DNA of 64,000 nt from Ascoidea rubescens DSM 1968 (taxonomy: Eukaryota; Ascomycota; Saccharomycetes; Ascoideales; Ascoideaceae), in the NCBI RefSeq assembly GCF_001661345.1, contig NW_017962918.1, positions 248,001 to 312,000 of the forward strand, written 5' to 3'. Position numbers and translations under genes: made by a program. Positions 46,530 through 57,422 of the stretch are shown in pieces. A model generated the notes under the pieces. That model ran no database searches and was not told where the DNA came from. It saw only the letters and a program-made list of their open reading frames with translations. Numbering within the stretch: position 1 is the stretch's first letter; every line of letters starts with the position of its first letter.

Positions 46530-46830
46530 ATTGGATATCGCAACTACATTCTTTCATGGGAATATCAACATTGTTATTCACATTAAACAATCTGCTGAGT
46601 TTTCGGTAGATGGGCATTCTTTGAATGCCTGATCGTTGCACAAATCAACTCACGGTTTCAACCAATTTTTCTCTTGTTGGAAGAAAGAGATCCATCATCC
46701 CTTCCACTTGTTTTGTTGCCAAAATGCTTCCTCTGATCAAGGTGAGTTTTATTATTCAATGGACAAACACCACTGCATGCTCGCAATTCATGACGATTAA
46801 TTGATTACTTTCAAAAAATCAGATGCAATG
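46530..46830 (+). pseudogene. Copia reverse transcriptase remnant (P6)
   Basis: LDIATTFFHGNINIVIHIKQ (46,532-46,591) is an excellent match to 'LDVKTAFLHGDLEEEIYMKQ'. MDKHHCMLAIHDD at about 46,760 corresponds to the segment ahead of and including the catalytic 'YVDD'. The DKHH string is shared with copy P1. Confidence 0.88.
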
Positions 46831-47084
46831 GTCAAGCGCTCAACTTATATCACAGATCAACGTTCCAACAACTGATCTTAGAGCAGTTGTAGGTTAGGTT
46901 TCTATCTTCAAATTGCTCAAACTGACATTGGCAATTTGACATTACTAAATAGCAACTCGAGAATGATATTTCAGCAAATCATAGAGGATGAATCACATCG
47001 ACAGAATACAGAAATGATGATTATCGTTTTGAAGATGGTACTTGAAGCAGACTGCTCTGAACGTGATCCTCACTAAACATCTGT

Positions 47085-47715
47085 TTGAAATATCAAATCC
47101 CCAGTTTGATGCATTTTGCTGCAAGCTTTTTACGGTGTGATAATGTTTTTGGTATTTGGTTACTCAGCAAATTTCTTGGTGAACCATGGAAGCTCCAATT
47201 ATGTTGTGATAAAGAAGTGTCGCTATCATTAAAAGCAATCACATTAACTGTTCATTGCAATGCTGGTTTGTTAGTTGAGCAGTTTCGATACCTTGACAGC
47301 TGTTTGGCGGGTGGCATTAGTGATCGAAAATCAATTGGATGCTACATATAGTTCATTATTGAGAAATCAGCTAAATGCAGCTTTTCCAAGCAGCCATCGG
47401 TGGCCTTGCTACATGAGAAAGTCAATCAAATCTACTCACAAAATTAATCAAATAACCTGTGATAGCAATCGATGAATACAAAAATTCCAATAAAAATGAT
47501 GATAATCCAATTATCAGTTGCGAAAACGATTGTGCAGTCAACTTTCCAAGATATCCGTCATTCCAAACCACTCCGAATATATCTCAATTAAATATAATGT
47601 TATAAATGGATTGCGCAATTTCTCAGCAGGAGATGATCCTAAAAATAATGTAGCTATTTTTTTCACCAAATTGCCAACTGCTGCAGGTTTTAATTATCTC
47701 AGTAACTTGAATCAT
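47085..47715 (+). pseudogene. Copia connector and RNase H remnant (P6)
   Basis: SLMHFAASFLRCDNVFGIWL and then LSKFLGEPW (about 47,103-47,190) match 'SLLYLANSTRPDIAFAVGLLSRFLNEP'. GGISDRKSIGCYI (47,311-47,349) matches 'AGDISDRKSTSGYIF'. HSEYISIKYNVINGLRNFSA and then NNVAIFFTKLPTAAGF (47,571-47,690) match the RNase H C-terminus. Very clear. Confidence 0.85.
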
Positions 47716-48159
47716 TGATACAATTGATGTGACGATTGCTTTCATTGCTTTTGTGGAGTTAGCTTTATTTGTTTAACTTTGATTGTTTAGTTTCTAATTC
47801 GCTAAGTTTGAAGCTTGATACATATTTGAATGAGAGTCTTTAATCATATCACTTTCTCCGCGGGTACCTTTTGATAAGATTATCAGAGCCCCTTCTCTTT
47901 TTTGAAATGATCTAGTTGCATTAACAATTAGGTGCTCTTGGATTTGATTTCCTTTTTTTCGAGTTTGCAATTTTCGTACTGTTCTTTAGAAATTGCGGTT
48001 TTTGCTGAGCCTGCAGGATATCGACATTTACTTCTTTAGCGCCTGTCACCGGTCTGCCCATGTGATGCCGTGTGATCCATCCTAGTACTTCATAGAAGAG
48101 GCTCGCAATCTGATTGACATTCATCTTTCTCATATACTTTTCTACGTCAAAATATTACC

Positions 48160-48640
48160 ATGCGCACGCTTTCACAGGTAACAAGCCAAATTGTGAATGT
48201 TTGCAGCAATCAGTCAAAAAAAATAATGGATCTTTGCAAGTTCTCTATTTCAGACTCGGTCTGAAAACTCGAAACTGGTCAGCGAGCTTCGTTGTGTCAG
48301 GGCTTTATCAGAGAGAGGATAGTTTTGCTGATGATGTTCATTCAAAAAAATTCAACGTGTCTCTGAATTCCATTATCCATACGTTGCCTCTCGAAGGTTC
48401 ATTTCCTGCTGTGTTGCAAGAAGAACTCTTCAATGAATTGTATGATTCTCTAAAATCAGTTAGCCAGCAGAAGCATTCTGGCTCAGTTGGAGCAGATCCT
48501 GAAGACATTATCACCAGGTCACTTACCTCACGTAAATGGCACAATACTTTATTTGCTAAAAGCATTAAAATCAATCACTTAATGAACTGTATTGCAAAGC
48601 CTTCGAGGGTTACGATGCTGATCAAGTGGCCGTAATCACA
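48160..48640 (+). pseudogene. Copia gag remnant (P7)
   Basis: An open stretch contains SLNSIIHTLPLEGSFPAVLQ and then EELFNELYDSLKSVSQQ (about 48,360-48,470). This is a UBN2-type gag pattern shared with P6 and with M7 and M8 at lower similarity. RKWHNTLFAK follows near 48,530. Gag of active copia elements builds the particle. This one is a fossil. Confidence 0.65.
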
Positions 48641-49159
48641 TTTGCTGCACCGGATTGCCACACCCCCCACGCTGAAACAGTTCACACCCACTTTATAGAC
48701 CCTCACAATACTACATTTGCTGTGTCAAACATTGACGCATATGATCTTTGTGGTGCTCCTCAAAACAATTGTCCTGTCCCAGATTGCTGAGCGACATCAT
48801 TTTTCAGGCAGGTAGGGATGATGGATTGGGGGTCTCTGCCGATCATGTGACAATTAATGGTACTGCCTTGTTTGTGAAGGTTCGACCATCTGCCAATCTT
48901 TGGTATGCTTCTCAAAATACAAAGTTGATTCAATTTGTGGCTGCACACTTAAAGCGGCCGGCTCATTAGATAAAAATGATTGCTTTTACTTGAATGAAGC
49001 CATTTTTAGAAACAGAGTTCTTCTAAGTTATAATCCAGTTGTCCTCGCTCAATCTGTCGTTGCGCCCATTACCACAAAATGGCATGAGCGTTGATGTGAT
49101 GCCGGTGACACTCATAGAAAAGATATAACCATCATTGATTGGATCTGCCGCTGGGGAGG

Positions 49160-49365
49160 AAAATGTGAGACCTGCTCCAAAAAAAGTGCAAAAACAATCG
49201 TTAATAAGCCTTCCACAGGACCGCGCTCTGCAATACTTTATTTTATTGACTATATTGTAAGTCCAACGCCGGATATTGCTGTTGATGACAGATTCAAGTG
49301 TCTTTCCATTGTTGATGAGTACCTCAAATCTGTCACTGTGGCCCCAACCGATTCATAAATATTTG
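49160..49365 (+). pseudogene. Copia pre-integrase and integrase N-terminal remnant (P7)
   Basis: CETCSKKSAKTIVNKPSTGP (49,164-49,223) matches the C-x2-C and basic segment 'CESCQLGKQTRLPFKS'. SPTPDIAVDDRFKCLSIVDE and then YLKSVTVAP (49,262-49,348) match the integrase start '[30 protein letters not shown]'. The similarity is continuous for about 60 residues. Confidence 0.8.
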
Positions 49366-51471
49366 CAATAGAGATACCATTAATATATAGTACATTTGCT
49401 TAAAGACAATTGGATAAAATGTTTATTCCGCTTGATTACATAGGAAGATTGCATCCAAGCTGTTCAACATCGTTTGTTAACTAAAGAGAGAAAGGCGTGA
49501 AATGGAAGTTCTATATGAAGCTGCTCAAAATTGTGCTGCTCAACGATGGGATATAAGAATGGTGACAGAGCCCATGACTCAGTAAACTGAAAAATATTTT
49601 TTTCATCTGCTGTAGAGTGTATCAGTGAATTGTGCTGCGCTTTTCATGCTTTTGACTTCGACAAAATGCAGCCGTCGGTTGACTGCTCATTTTCAAATTT
49701 GAAGTTTTATTGTCAGTTCACGTTGTCTCTGTAATGACACCCAACTGTCTTTAACAATTTTATCTTTTACGTGGATTAAGCCACCAAGGCGATCAGCCGA
49801 TAGAATCTTACTTGCTGCTGCTAATGCTAAAATAGGAAATCAGTCCACTGAGGGCAATGACAATGGGCGCAGAGCACCAACTCCTTCAGACAAGACATTA
49901 AAAAGTATCGAAAATGAAAATATTAAATTTTATAACGTCACCTGATGTGAACAAGAAGTATATGGAATCGAACAGATTCAACTTCTTTCAGATGAATCTG
50001 CTGCTCCCCCCGGTGATATTCATCATGTTGCTACTGCTAACACCGGTGCTCACTTGATAGAATCAACGATGGTACATCCATAAACGATTATTAACAGGAT
50101 TTGGATGACATTGAGAATTTGCTATATTCGTCTGAAAATGATTCAACTAACAATATTAAAGACAAGGGCGATCCGACGTGGTTGGTCAATGCATCATTGG
50201 CCGCTGCCCTATTAAGACCAAACGCCACCAATCCAATCTGCAAAGTTTCTTGACAATCAATGCAACAGACAATGATTTAGAACAACATTTACTGTTTGAT
50301 GATTTACCTTCTGGCAAGCCTATCCTGCTGCTGCTGGGAGCAGTCAATGATCTCAGCACCATATGGTGATTTTGCCAAAACCCGGGTTGTTCGACAAACC
50401 TGTTCTCAACTTAAAAATATTACGAATACTGCCGCATCCATTCCTTTAATCCCGTACGATTGACCTACAGTGAGTCCTGCGGGTAGAGATTCAATATAAT
50501 TGATGGTTCAACAAATGGATGTGAGAAGCTCATTCCTTCTTGGCGATATTGTCGTTGACATTTACATGAATCTACTGGCTGAATTCTGAGTACTGAACTA
50601 TTGCGTAAATTCGGAAGAGCAACATATCATTTTGCTGACTGAACCAGTGCCACATTTGTTTCTAGAACAGAGTGCGTCAAGTTCTACAATGGATTGAATT
50701 GCAAATGAATCAGCTGCATTTGCAAATTACTATTTTAGGGAACCAGAACCAGTGCCTGCATGGATAAAATGTAAAAGATCTTATCATTGCAAAATCACCA
50801 AATTCAATGGTCAAGCAGGGTAAATCCTATGTTAGGTTTTTGCTTTAATTCTAATTTGAAGAGGATAGTAGAGCGTCCTAGCCATGAACAGGAGCTTGAC
50901 AAAATAACGAGAGAATTATAGTATCTACAACCATCAACGTCCGAATGATTGACCAACAGGGTCAACTGGATGCCTCTCAACTGCAGGTTATACTAGCAAT
51001 TCAACACTCATTATGTTTTCAACAAAGCTGATTGTTTTCAAGAAGATGCAAAACGTTCAGTCGTTCACAGACCTGCAGTGGCATACGTCTCTGTTGCCCT
51101 ACAATGCTTAGAAATTGATTTTAATTCTGTTGTGAATTGCTGGGTGAATATCAAAAGTCACAATGCATAATTCATTGACGCCGTTCGGGCAGAAAGTTAA
51201 GAAACTAACTTCACAGCCATCTATGGTTCATTACAATGCCGCTATATATGGTGATGAATTTCACTACCAAAGTAGTGACTGGGCCCTAGACATTGCTGAT
51301 CAAAAATTAGTTTGAGGTTAAATGTTGCGCATTACGCAAAGACCTGCTACTTCCGTCGGCATAATGTATTTCCTTGTAGCCCGCCGACCTTTGATGTTGA
51401 ATATATTTGCTCACTAATGCGGTGAAGAGAGCGGTGGATATAATAAAAGCGTCCAAATCAAGACACATCAG

Positions 51472-51690
51472 TTGATGCAGCAGTTATCGACCTCATTGCT
51501 TACTCGAATATTAACTGCGCCAACCATTCCACCAATCAGAACTTTCAACAGTAGCGCAATCATTTACGACACAGTAAAAGAGTTGACGATGTTGCTTGTC
51601 TATGCAAAGTGTGACGCTAATGGTGCTGCGGCAGATTCTGTGTGTATGACGCTAAACTCTTTGATGCTCAACCGTTTGAGCTAACTGCCT
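51472..51690 (+). pseudogene. Copia RNase H C-terminal remnant (P7)
   Basis: NSSAIIYDTVKELTMLLVYA and then KCDANGAAADSVCMTLNSL (51,544-51,660) correspond to 'HSKHIDIRYHFVKELVEDGTIELEYCDTNEMVADILTKPL'. Its place before the LTR-rich segment at 52.0-52.5 kb fits the end of a polyprotein. Confidence 0.6.
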
Positions 51691-52399
51691 CAATGAGTAT
51701 AATGATGCTGATTGTAGTTGGGTTGTATTCCTCGCGCGGTGAAATTTGAAAACTATTGCTTCCTTATACGCCATCATCGCTAACGAAGTGTTATACAAGT
51801 TCATGCTCACCGCTGTTGACGTTGGCCCAGCAGGTTCAACAACCTTTGCCACTTCAATTTTGCTCTTGCCAAATCTTCAAAAAACTCGTAGATAGTAGAG
51901 GCCATTGCTACCGAGTTTTCAATTTTTATAATTCACGTAATTGTTTATTGTTGTTTTGGGTTAAACTTTTCTCAATGGTCAATGCATATTGGTGTATTGT
52001 TACCTCAACAAATTTGGAGATGACATAAGTACAAACGAACTGAATGAGTATCGGTCTTGAGGCAGAACGCCAATGCGCTTTGCTAGCCATTTTTATTTAA
52101 GCTGTGAAAATCAATTGTTAGCAGAACGCGCATGCACGAATTGGAAAGACACTTCCTTCTGGCACTCGAGGATGGTCCCTGGTGTCGCCGTAGCTTAGGT
52201 GTAATTTTATTTTCCTCGGTGCGTGAATATCTCGCTGGATTCAATGTATTCTACTTAAACTTGGTGTTACCTTAGCCAGCGCAATCGGTCTTTGGCTGGA
52301 TGTAGATAATTGCTGTCTACGTCGACGTCAGTGTCGGTGGCGCTGCTACTGCGATTGAAGTGGCCGTTGTGAGGTTTTCTGAGATATGCATTTGCATTC

Positions 52400-53070
52400 G
52401 CGCTGTCCGTCCCCTGTCACATTCCAGACGCTCGGTGATTCAACTCACCTCGCTATTAAAGAGGCCGGCAAACCTGTTTACCTTTTGTTTTTTTTATATA
52501 TTTTCCACCTTAATATAATTTTATGGATTTGTTACAACAGAATACGTTGATTCCATCGTCTGAGCTGTGGATATTTGTTTAAAGAGAGCTGTTGTGAGAT
52601 TCCCACATATTTAGACTTGGTCATTCGGTGCCTGTCACCGGTCTGCTCCCGCGACGTTCTGCAATGAAACCGGGTTTGCAATAACAGTGGCTGGCCATCC
52701 TTTTTACGTAATTCGATTTCATTTATGTACTTATTTTAATATTTTGTCATGGAATCGCTACAGCAAGGAATGAAAAACGTAGAAGGGATCCCCAGCCTTT
52801 TTGTAAGAAACGGAGTTCTATCACGGAGTGTCACGGGAGTAGACCGGTGACCGACACTGAGAGACCGAATGTAAACATCCGGATGGCTCACATCATAAAA
52901 GCGGCTGGCGATTTCTTCCACGTTTGTCTTTCTCATATACCTTTTTACTTTAATATATTACTATGGATTCGCTACAACATTTAAGTGCAGCTGGCGATCT
53001 TTTCTACGTTCTTTTTTCTTTGATACTTCTTTTCCTTAATATATTATCATGGATTCGTTACAACAGCTTT
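52400..53070. repeat. Cluster of copia leader fragments, including a palindrome
   Basis: Four plus-strand gag starts occur within 530 bases: ATGGATTTGTTACAACAG at 52,523, ATGGAATCGCTACAGCAAGG at 52,749, ATGGATTCGCTACAACA at 52,963 and ATGGATTCGTTACAACAG at 53,049. Each is preceded by an AT-rich run such as TTAATATATTA. The last two belong to an 86-base tandem unit. Between 52,768 and 52,935 the leader runs in opposite directions around a centre near 52,850 (AGTAGACCGGTGACC). No gag body follows any of them, so these are LTR-end fragments that close the array. Confidence 0.8.
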
Positions 53071-55932
53071 CAATAATTTTAAAGTTGAGTCGCTACATAG
53101 CAAATGCAAGATTGAGCATCTCCAATATTTTTATGAAATTAAAGCAGTGAAACATGCACCGAACTTGAACTGGTTGCTTATTCAAAAAGAAGATGAGAGG
53201 AGATAATCATCAAAAAGTAAAAGATTACAGTAACCATTATTTGTTATTGCGCAATTTTAATATCTACAAGATTTTTAAACAATATTTAAACAATTGTAAT
53301 TCAAGTTTTGCACAGCTTTGATGGGAGGGAGTGGAGAGAACTTAGAGGAATCCTTAGTAACACTTCTCAGATACTTTGGTTTGATCTATTTGTCAATTTT
53401 CTTTGTTAGCAATGGACTTAAAACCCCCAAGAATAAACAATGAAGATCAACCATAAAAGATTTTCAACAAAATATCATTTTGGAATAAAATGGAAAACTC
53501 TTTTGATGAAAATATAAAAAAATAATATGAAAATGACATAACTACAATGTTGAATTGATAAATGATATATTTTTGGGAAATCTGTCTAAACAGTTTATAA
53601 TCTCTAAAATTTCAAAACCTCCGGTGGTGATTGATGAATTTTTAACCGAAATCATTATTCTAAATATCTCAAAACATAAAAATTAAAGTGAATTCAAAAA
53701 TTCTACTTTAGATGAAACTGAAAGTGTTTAGGAATCAGATTGGAATATTTTGAAAACCAGCATTTTAATTGATTAAACAACTATCTGGTTAAATTAAAAA
53801 TCCAATTAATATACATGAAATGGATGTATTTTATTCCGATTTGAAACCAATTAGTATATTGATTAATAACAATAAAACTAAATTATTACATTTTAAAAAA
53901 GGAATACAAGAAAATACAATCCTAATTCTGTATCAGATAAATGTAATTGGATTGTTTTAGAAATAATTAAAAAATAAACTTCCAAATAGTCAAAAACATT
54001 GTCAATAATTACTTGGCCTTCTTTTCCAGTCTAAAATTTATTCTACCTAAATAATTCACTCCTTGTAATACTCAATTAGATTGTGTCAAGCCTGGACACT
54101 TTTTAATAAAAAGTTTTAAATCATCAAGCCTTCTCCTATATTTTATTTTGATTCCTGTTCCTTTTAGTACAAACATATCACTTGTTGCTGTTGGTGTTTT
54201 CATAGCTGGGAAATAATTCGATCAAGGTTAACTTCGTCAGGTTGTTTATTAGTTAATGTGCTTATTGTTTAATGGGTGAATAAATTTGAAAGGTTTTCGT
54301 TGAGTTATTCATAATTGAGGTTTGGCTTCCAATACAGTTTGTTTTGGTTTTTTGCTTGGTTTAACTTGTGAGTGGTATTGGTTTTTTTATATATTAAAAT
54401 GAAAATTTAGAAAACTTACTTCGAATGCTTCACTGCTTGAAGTGTCGAAAATTCTTAAAGCTTTTGGCTTCCTATTTAAATTGAGTTTCAGTAAGGAGTT
54501 CTATTATGGTTTTTGATTCCCTGTTCTCTTACTTTATCCTTTGTTATATTGCATTCCAAACTTCATTTTGAGCTGTTTTCTTGTAAATGATTTGAAGTAC
54601 TGAGCTTTGTATTACTCAATTGATCATTATATTAACTATTCATTTTTATTATGTTTTCTTAGGTTGATTTAAATTCTTCAATTAATTTGAAATCATTGAT
54701 AGTTTCAACTACTTCTCCACCATAACCAAAATTCCAATCATCTTTTTCACCTGTGTTTTCAAGTTACATTATTAGCGCTGAAGAGTCATTTCAAACAATT
54801 CGAGAATTCTCACAGGTTTTAAATGGTGAAAGACTGATACCTCTCAGCTCCTTAAACAAGAACCAAAATCAAAAACCTGCTGTTTCTAGAAAAATTGAAA
54901 GAAGATTTCGATCCACTAATTAGTGGATGTAAAATATTTCGATTGCAGAACATTAAACTGGTAATACGACACTAATGCTGAGATATTATTTTAACAGTGC
55001 TTCTGGATGCTTTAAGGCATCGAGCTATACGACAATCTTAACTTTTTTGAAAGTCTTAAAATAAAACAATTATCTTAGCCACTAGTTATACATACTTTAC
55101 TGCAATGTTGATAATTTGCAATAAGTTTTTACTATTCATTCAAGTATATTATTTACTTGAATTGCACTTGGAATACCAAAACATTGCACTAAACAGAGTC
55201 TTTTGGAAAATTTGTCATCCATCATTTCGAAAGCAGTAGTGTCCTTGAAAACCATACTCTGCAAATTGATAAGATTTATTTGATGACTATTACAAAACAG
55301 ATTTGACCTTTTAAAATCAATTGTCAAGATCAATCATACTTCGGAATTGCGATAAAATCTGAAAAGTAAGCTGATAAAAGTAGTTTGAAAGATAGATTTT
55401 CATCTGGTGTCAATAAGTCATTCCAACACTTTTTTGATAGTTGAAGAGTATTTGAAATTTTTCTGGATCCTTCAATCTTCAGTTAAATTGGGAGAGATAT
55501 TACTTCGAGATATGACAATACATTATTTTAAAAGAATTTTCAAAGAGTAGATAGCTTACTTTTAATGTTTTCAAAATTATCTTCTCCATTAATGACGTTC
55601 GAATTTCGATGCCCCTTTCTTTATTTAAAGTTTCATCAACCTAAAGAACTTCATCAATATCTTGCTTTTGATTGAAATTATTGTTATCCTTATTTTACGG
55701 TTTAAGGATAATATTATTTCTAATATTGTTTCTGTCATTATCGAAACTGGTATGATCAACAACATCAATAATCCCTGGATGAAGAATATCCTCTAGTTCA
55801 TCAGTTTTTTATCAGAAATACTTATTTAATTTGTCTGTATTAAAAAAGTAATATAATATTGGTTTTAGTCTCTTTTTTTTTATTATGATATTCGCTTTTA
55901 TAAATGTTATTGAAAATATTATTCTGCTTGAT

Positions 55933-56226
55933 CTAATTAAAATTATTTCTGTTAGAGTAAATGTTGTTGTTTTTATTGCTATGAGAAAGATTTAATGGTG
56001 ATGAGTTTGAACTAGTATGCTGTTGTCGAATGTCTAAATCAGCTGTTGATGATTGGTATTTCTTATTTTGTTTAGGCAAAAGAAAATAATCACTTGTTTT
56101 CATATGAATCTTGGGCGTGAAACTTATTAAATTTAGACTTTCATTTATTCTGATCTCGATATTAGATTGATTTTTCATTACCCATAAGCCAAAATTTATA
56201 AAATCTTGAAAACAATTCATCATCAT
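55933..56226 (-). CDS. Asn/Ser-rich open frame, 97 codons, unrecognised
   Basis: The open frame starts MMMNCFQDFINFGLWVMKNQ and ends in a low-complexity Asn/Ser-rich tail containing SHSNKNNNIYSNRNNFN. I do not recognise a domain. Asn-rich tails appear in real proteins of AT-rich genomes, but AT-rich DNA also produces Asn, Lys and Ile codons by chance. It lies about 280 bases downstream (minus strand) of another open frame at 56,510-56,836, so the two could be exons of one gene. No splice sites were confirmed. Confidence 0.2.
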   Translation of the reverse strand: MMMNCFQDFINFGLWVMKNQSNIEIRINESLNLISFTPKIHMKTSDYFLLPKQNKKYQSSTADLDIRQQHTSSNSSPLNLSHSNKNNNIYSNRNNFN

Positions 56227-56509
56227 AATCCGAAATTAGTATGGTTTTCTTTTTCTTTTCCCTTTCAAAATTTTCCAACTAACTTTGATACCTTTCATTA
56301 ATTTAATTGGTACTGCGCGAATCAAATTTCAATCAACAGCTAGTATTGTTAGTCCAATCATTGTTTGTGGTTTTATGAGAGTAGTTATATTAAGCAGATT
56401 CCCTCTCAAAGTTTTCTAGATTTAAAGTTTTTGAATTATTGCTCTCTCTCTATAAAATCTTTAGGTTGTTTATTTGGAATCTTATTAACAATAAGTTGAT
56501 TGGTATTAT

Positions 56510-56836
56510 CTAGTTGTTATACTTAAAATTCTCAATTATGATTCTTCTAAATAGATTTGAAAACCCGAATTTATTTATATCTTCAATTGAAGCTCTTAAA
56601 AACTTCCCGTTGAGTAACAGAATAGTGCTGATATAATAAAAAAGTATCAAATCTGTTGTAATTGATTTTCTTGTTTTATTTGATGATAATCTAATTTTAT
56701 AATTTTGATGATCAATATCAATTGGGTATTGCATATAAGCCAATTGTTTCAAGAAATCATCAGAAAAATTATTATTTATCTGGTTTTTGTGAAAGCCAAT
56801 AAGAACAATATAAGTCTGTTCAAATTTTAGAGACTA
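56510..56836 (-). CDS. Open frame, about 108 codons, unrecognised possible exon
   Basis: The frame stays open from about 56,836 to a stop at 56,510, and the first methionine is at 56,752. Its composition is mixed rather than low complexity, with segments such as DDFLKQLAYMQYPIDIDHQN, DLILFYYISTILLLNGKFLR (hydrophobic) and IEDINKFGFSNLFRRIIIEN. In DNA this AT-rich a random frame rarely stays open for more than 100 codons with this balance, so a real exon is possible. No family recognised. Confidence 0.3.
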
Positions 56837-57422
56837 ATGCCATTTAAAGAGAATATGTTGTTTGATTGTAATTAATCTTTTGTAAAGAGTATTTTGATAT
56901 AGCGATAATGTAGATGACGGTTATGATTATAATAGTAATTATATCTGTGATTAGAAAAATGGTTAATAGTGATTTGATAAAATGGTAGTTTGCTGTAAAA
57001 TGATTTATAAATTCTGGAACTAGAAATATGATTATTTAAATTGATTTCAGTCTAAGATTAAACAAAATTGCTGTTCAAAAGAGACGTAAATGATAAATTC
57101 AAAAATTGAGAGGTATCCAAAGTTAGTCGTTTTTTCAAATTCTTAAAGCTGGTATTGCTATTGCTGCCAATGTTTTAGATGTTTGTTCTTGAAATTTAGA
57201 ATCCTTTGAAAATAATTTATTATCACTTTCCCTATTCGAGTTCAAAGTGAGACGCAAGAGGATTTTTAAGTTTTTAAAAGTTTTAGTCTTTTGGGCAAAC
57301 AATTTTTCTTTCTGTGAAGCTTCTTGCTCTGTACTAATTTTCTTGTTGTGTTGTTTTTGATGTCTTCACCAGCAACAAAATTGATTTTCGTATGGTTCAT
57401 ATTATTACTAACAACAGCATGA

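Larger units (their letters stand above)
44700..48160 (+). mobile_element. Ty1/copia fossil, internally shortened (copy P6)
   Basis: This plus-strand copy has a leader at 44,725-44,850, gag 44,850-45,620, an integrase-end connector 45,650-46,360, RT 46,530-46,830, connector and RNase H 47,085-47,715, and a 3' LTR portion reaching 48,160 that also leads copy P7. Protease and most of integrase are missing, consistent with a total length of 3.4 kb. It is broken many times and old. Confidence 0.7.
48040..52545 (+). mobile_element. Ty1/copia fossil, near full length (copy P7)
   Basis: This plus-strand copy has a leader at 48,044-48,160 (CTGTCACCGGTCTGCCC, then CTTTCTCATATAC, then AATATTACCATG), gag 48,160-48,640, protease region about 48,700-49,000, pre-integrase and integrase 49,160-49,365 onward, RT region about 50,200-51,050, and RNase H ending at 51,690. 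LTR-like sequence runs to about 52,540. It is broken many times and old. Confidence 0.65.
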
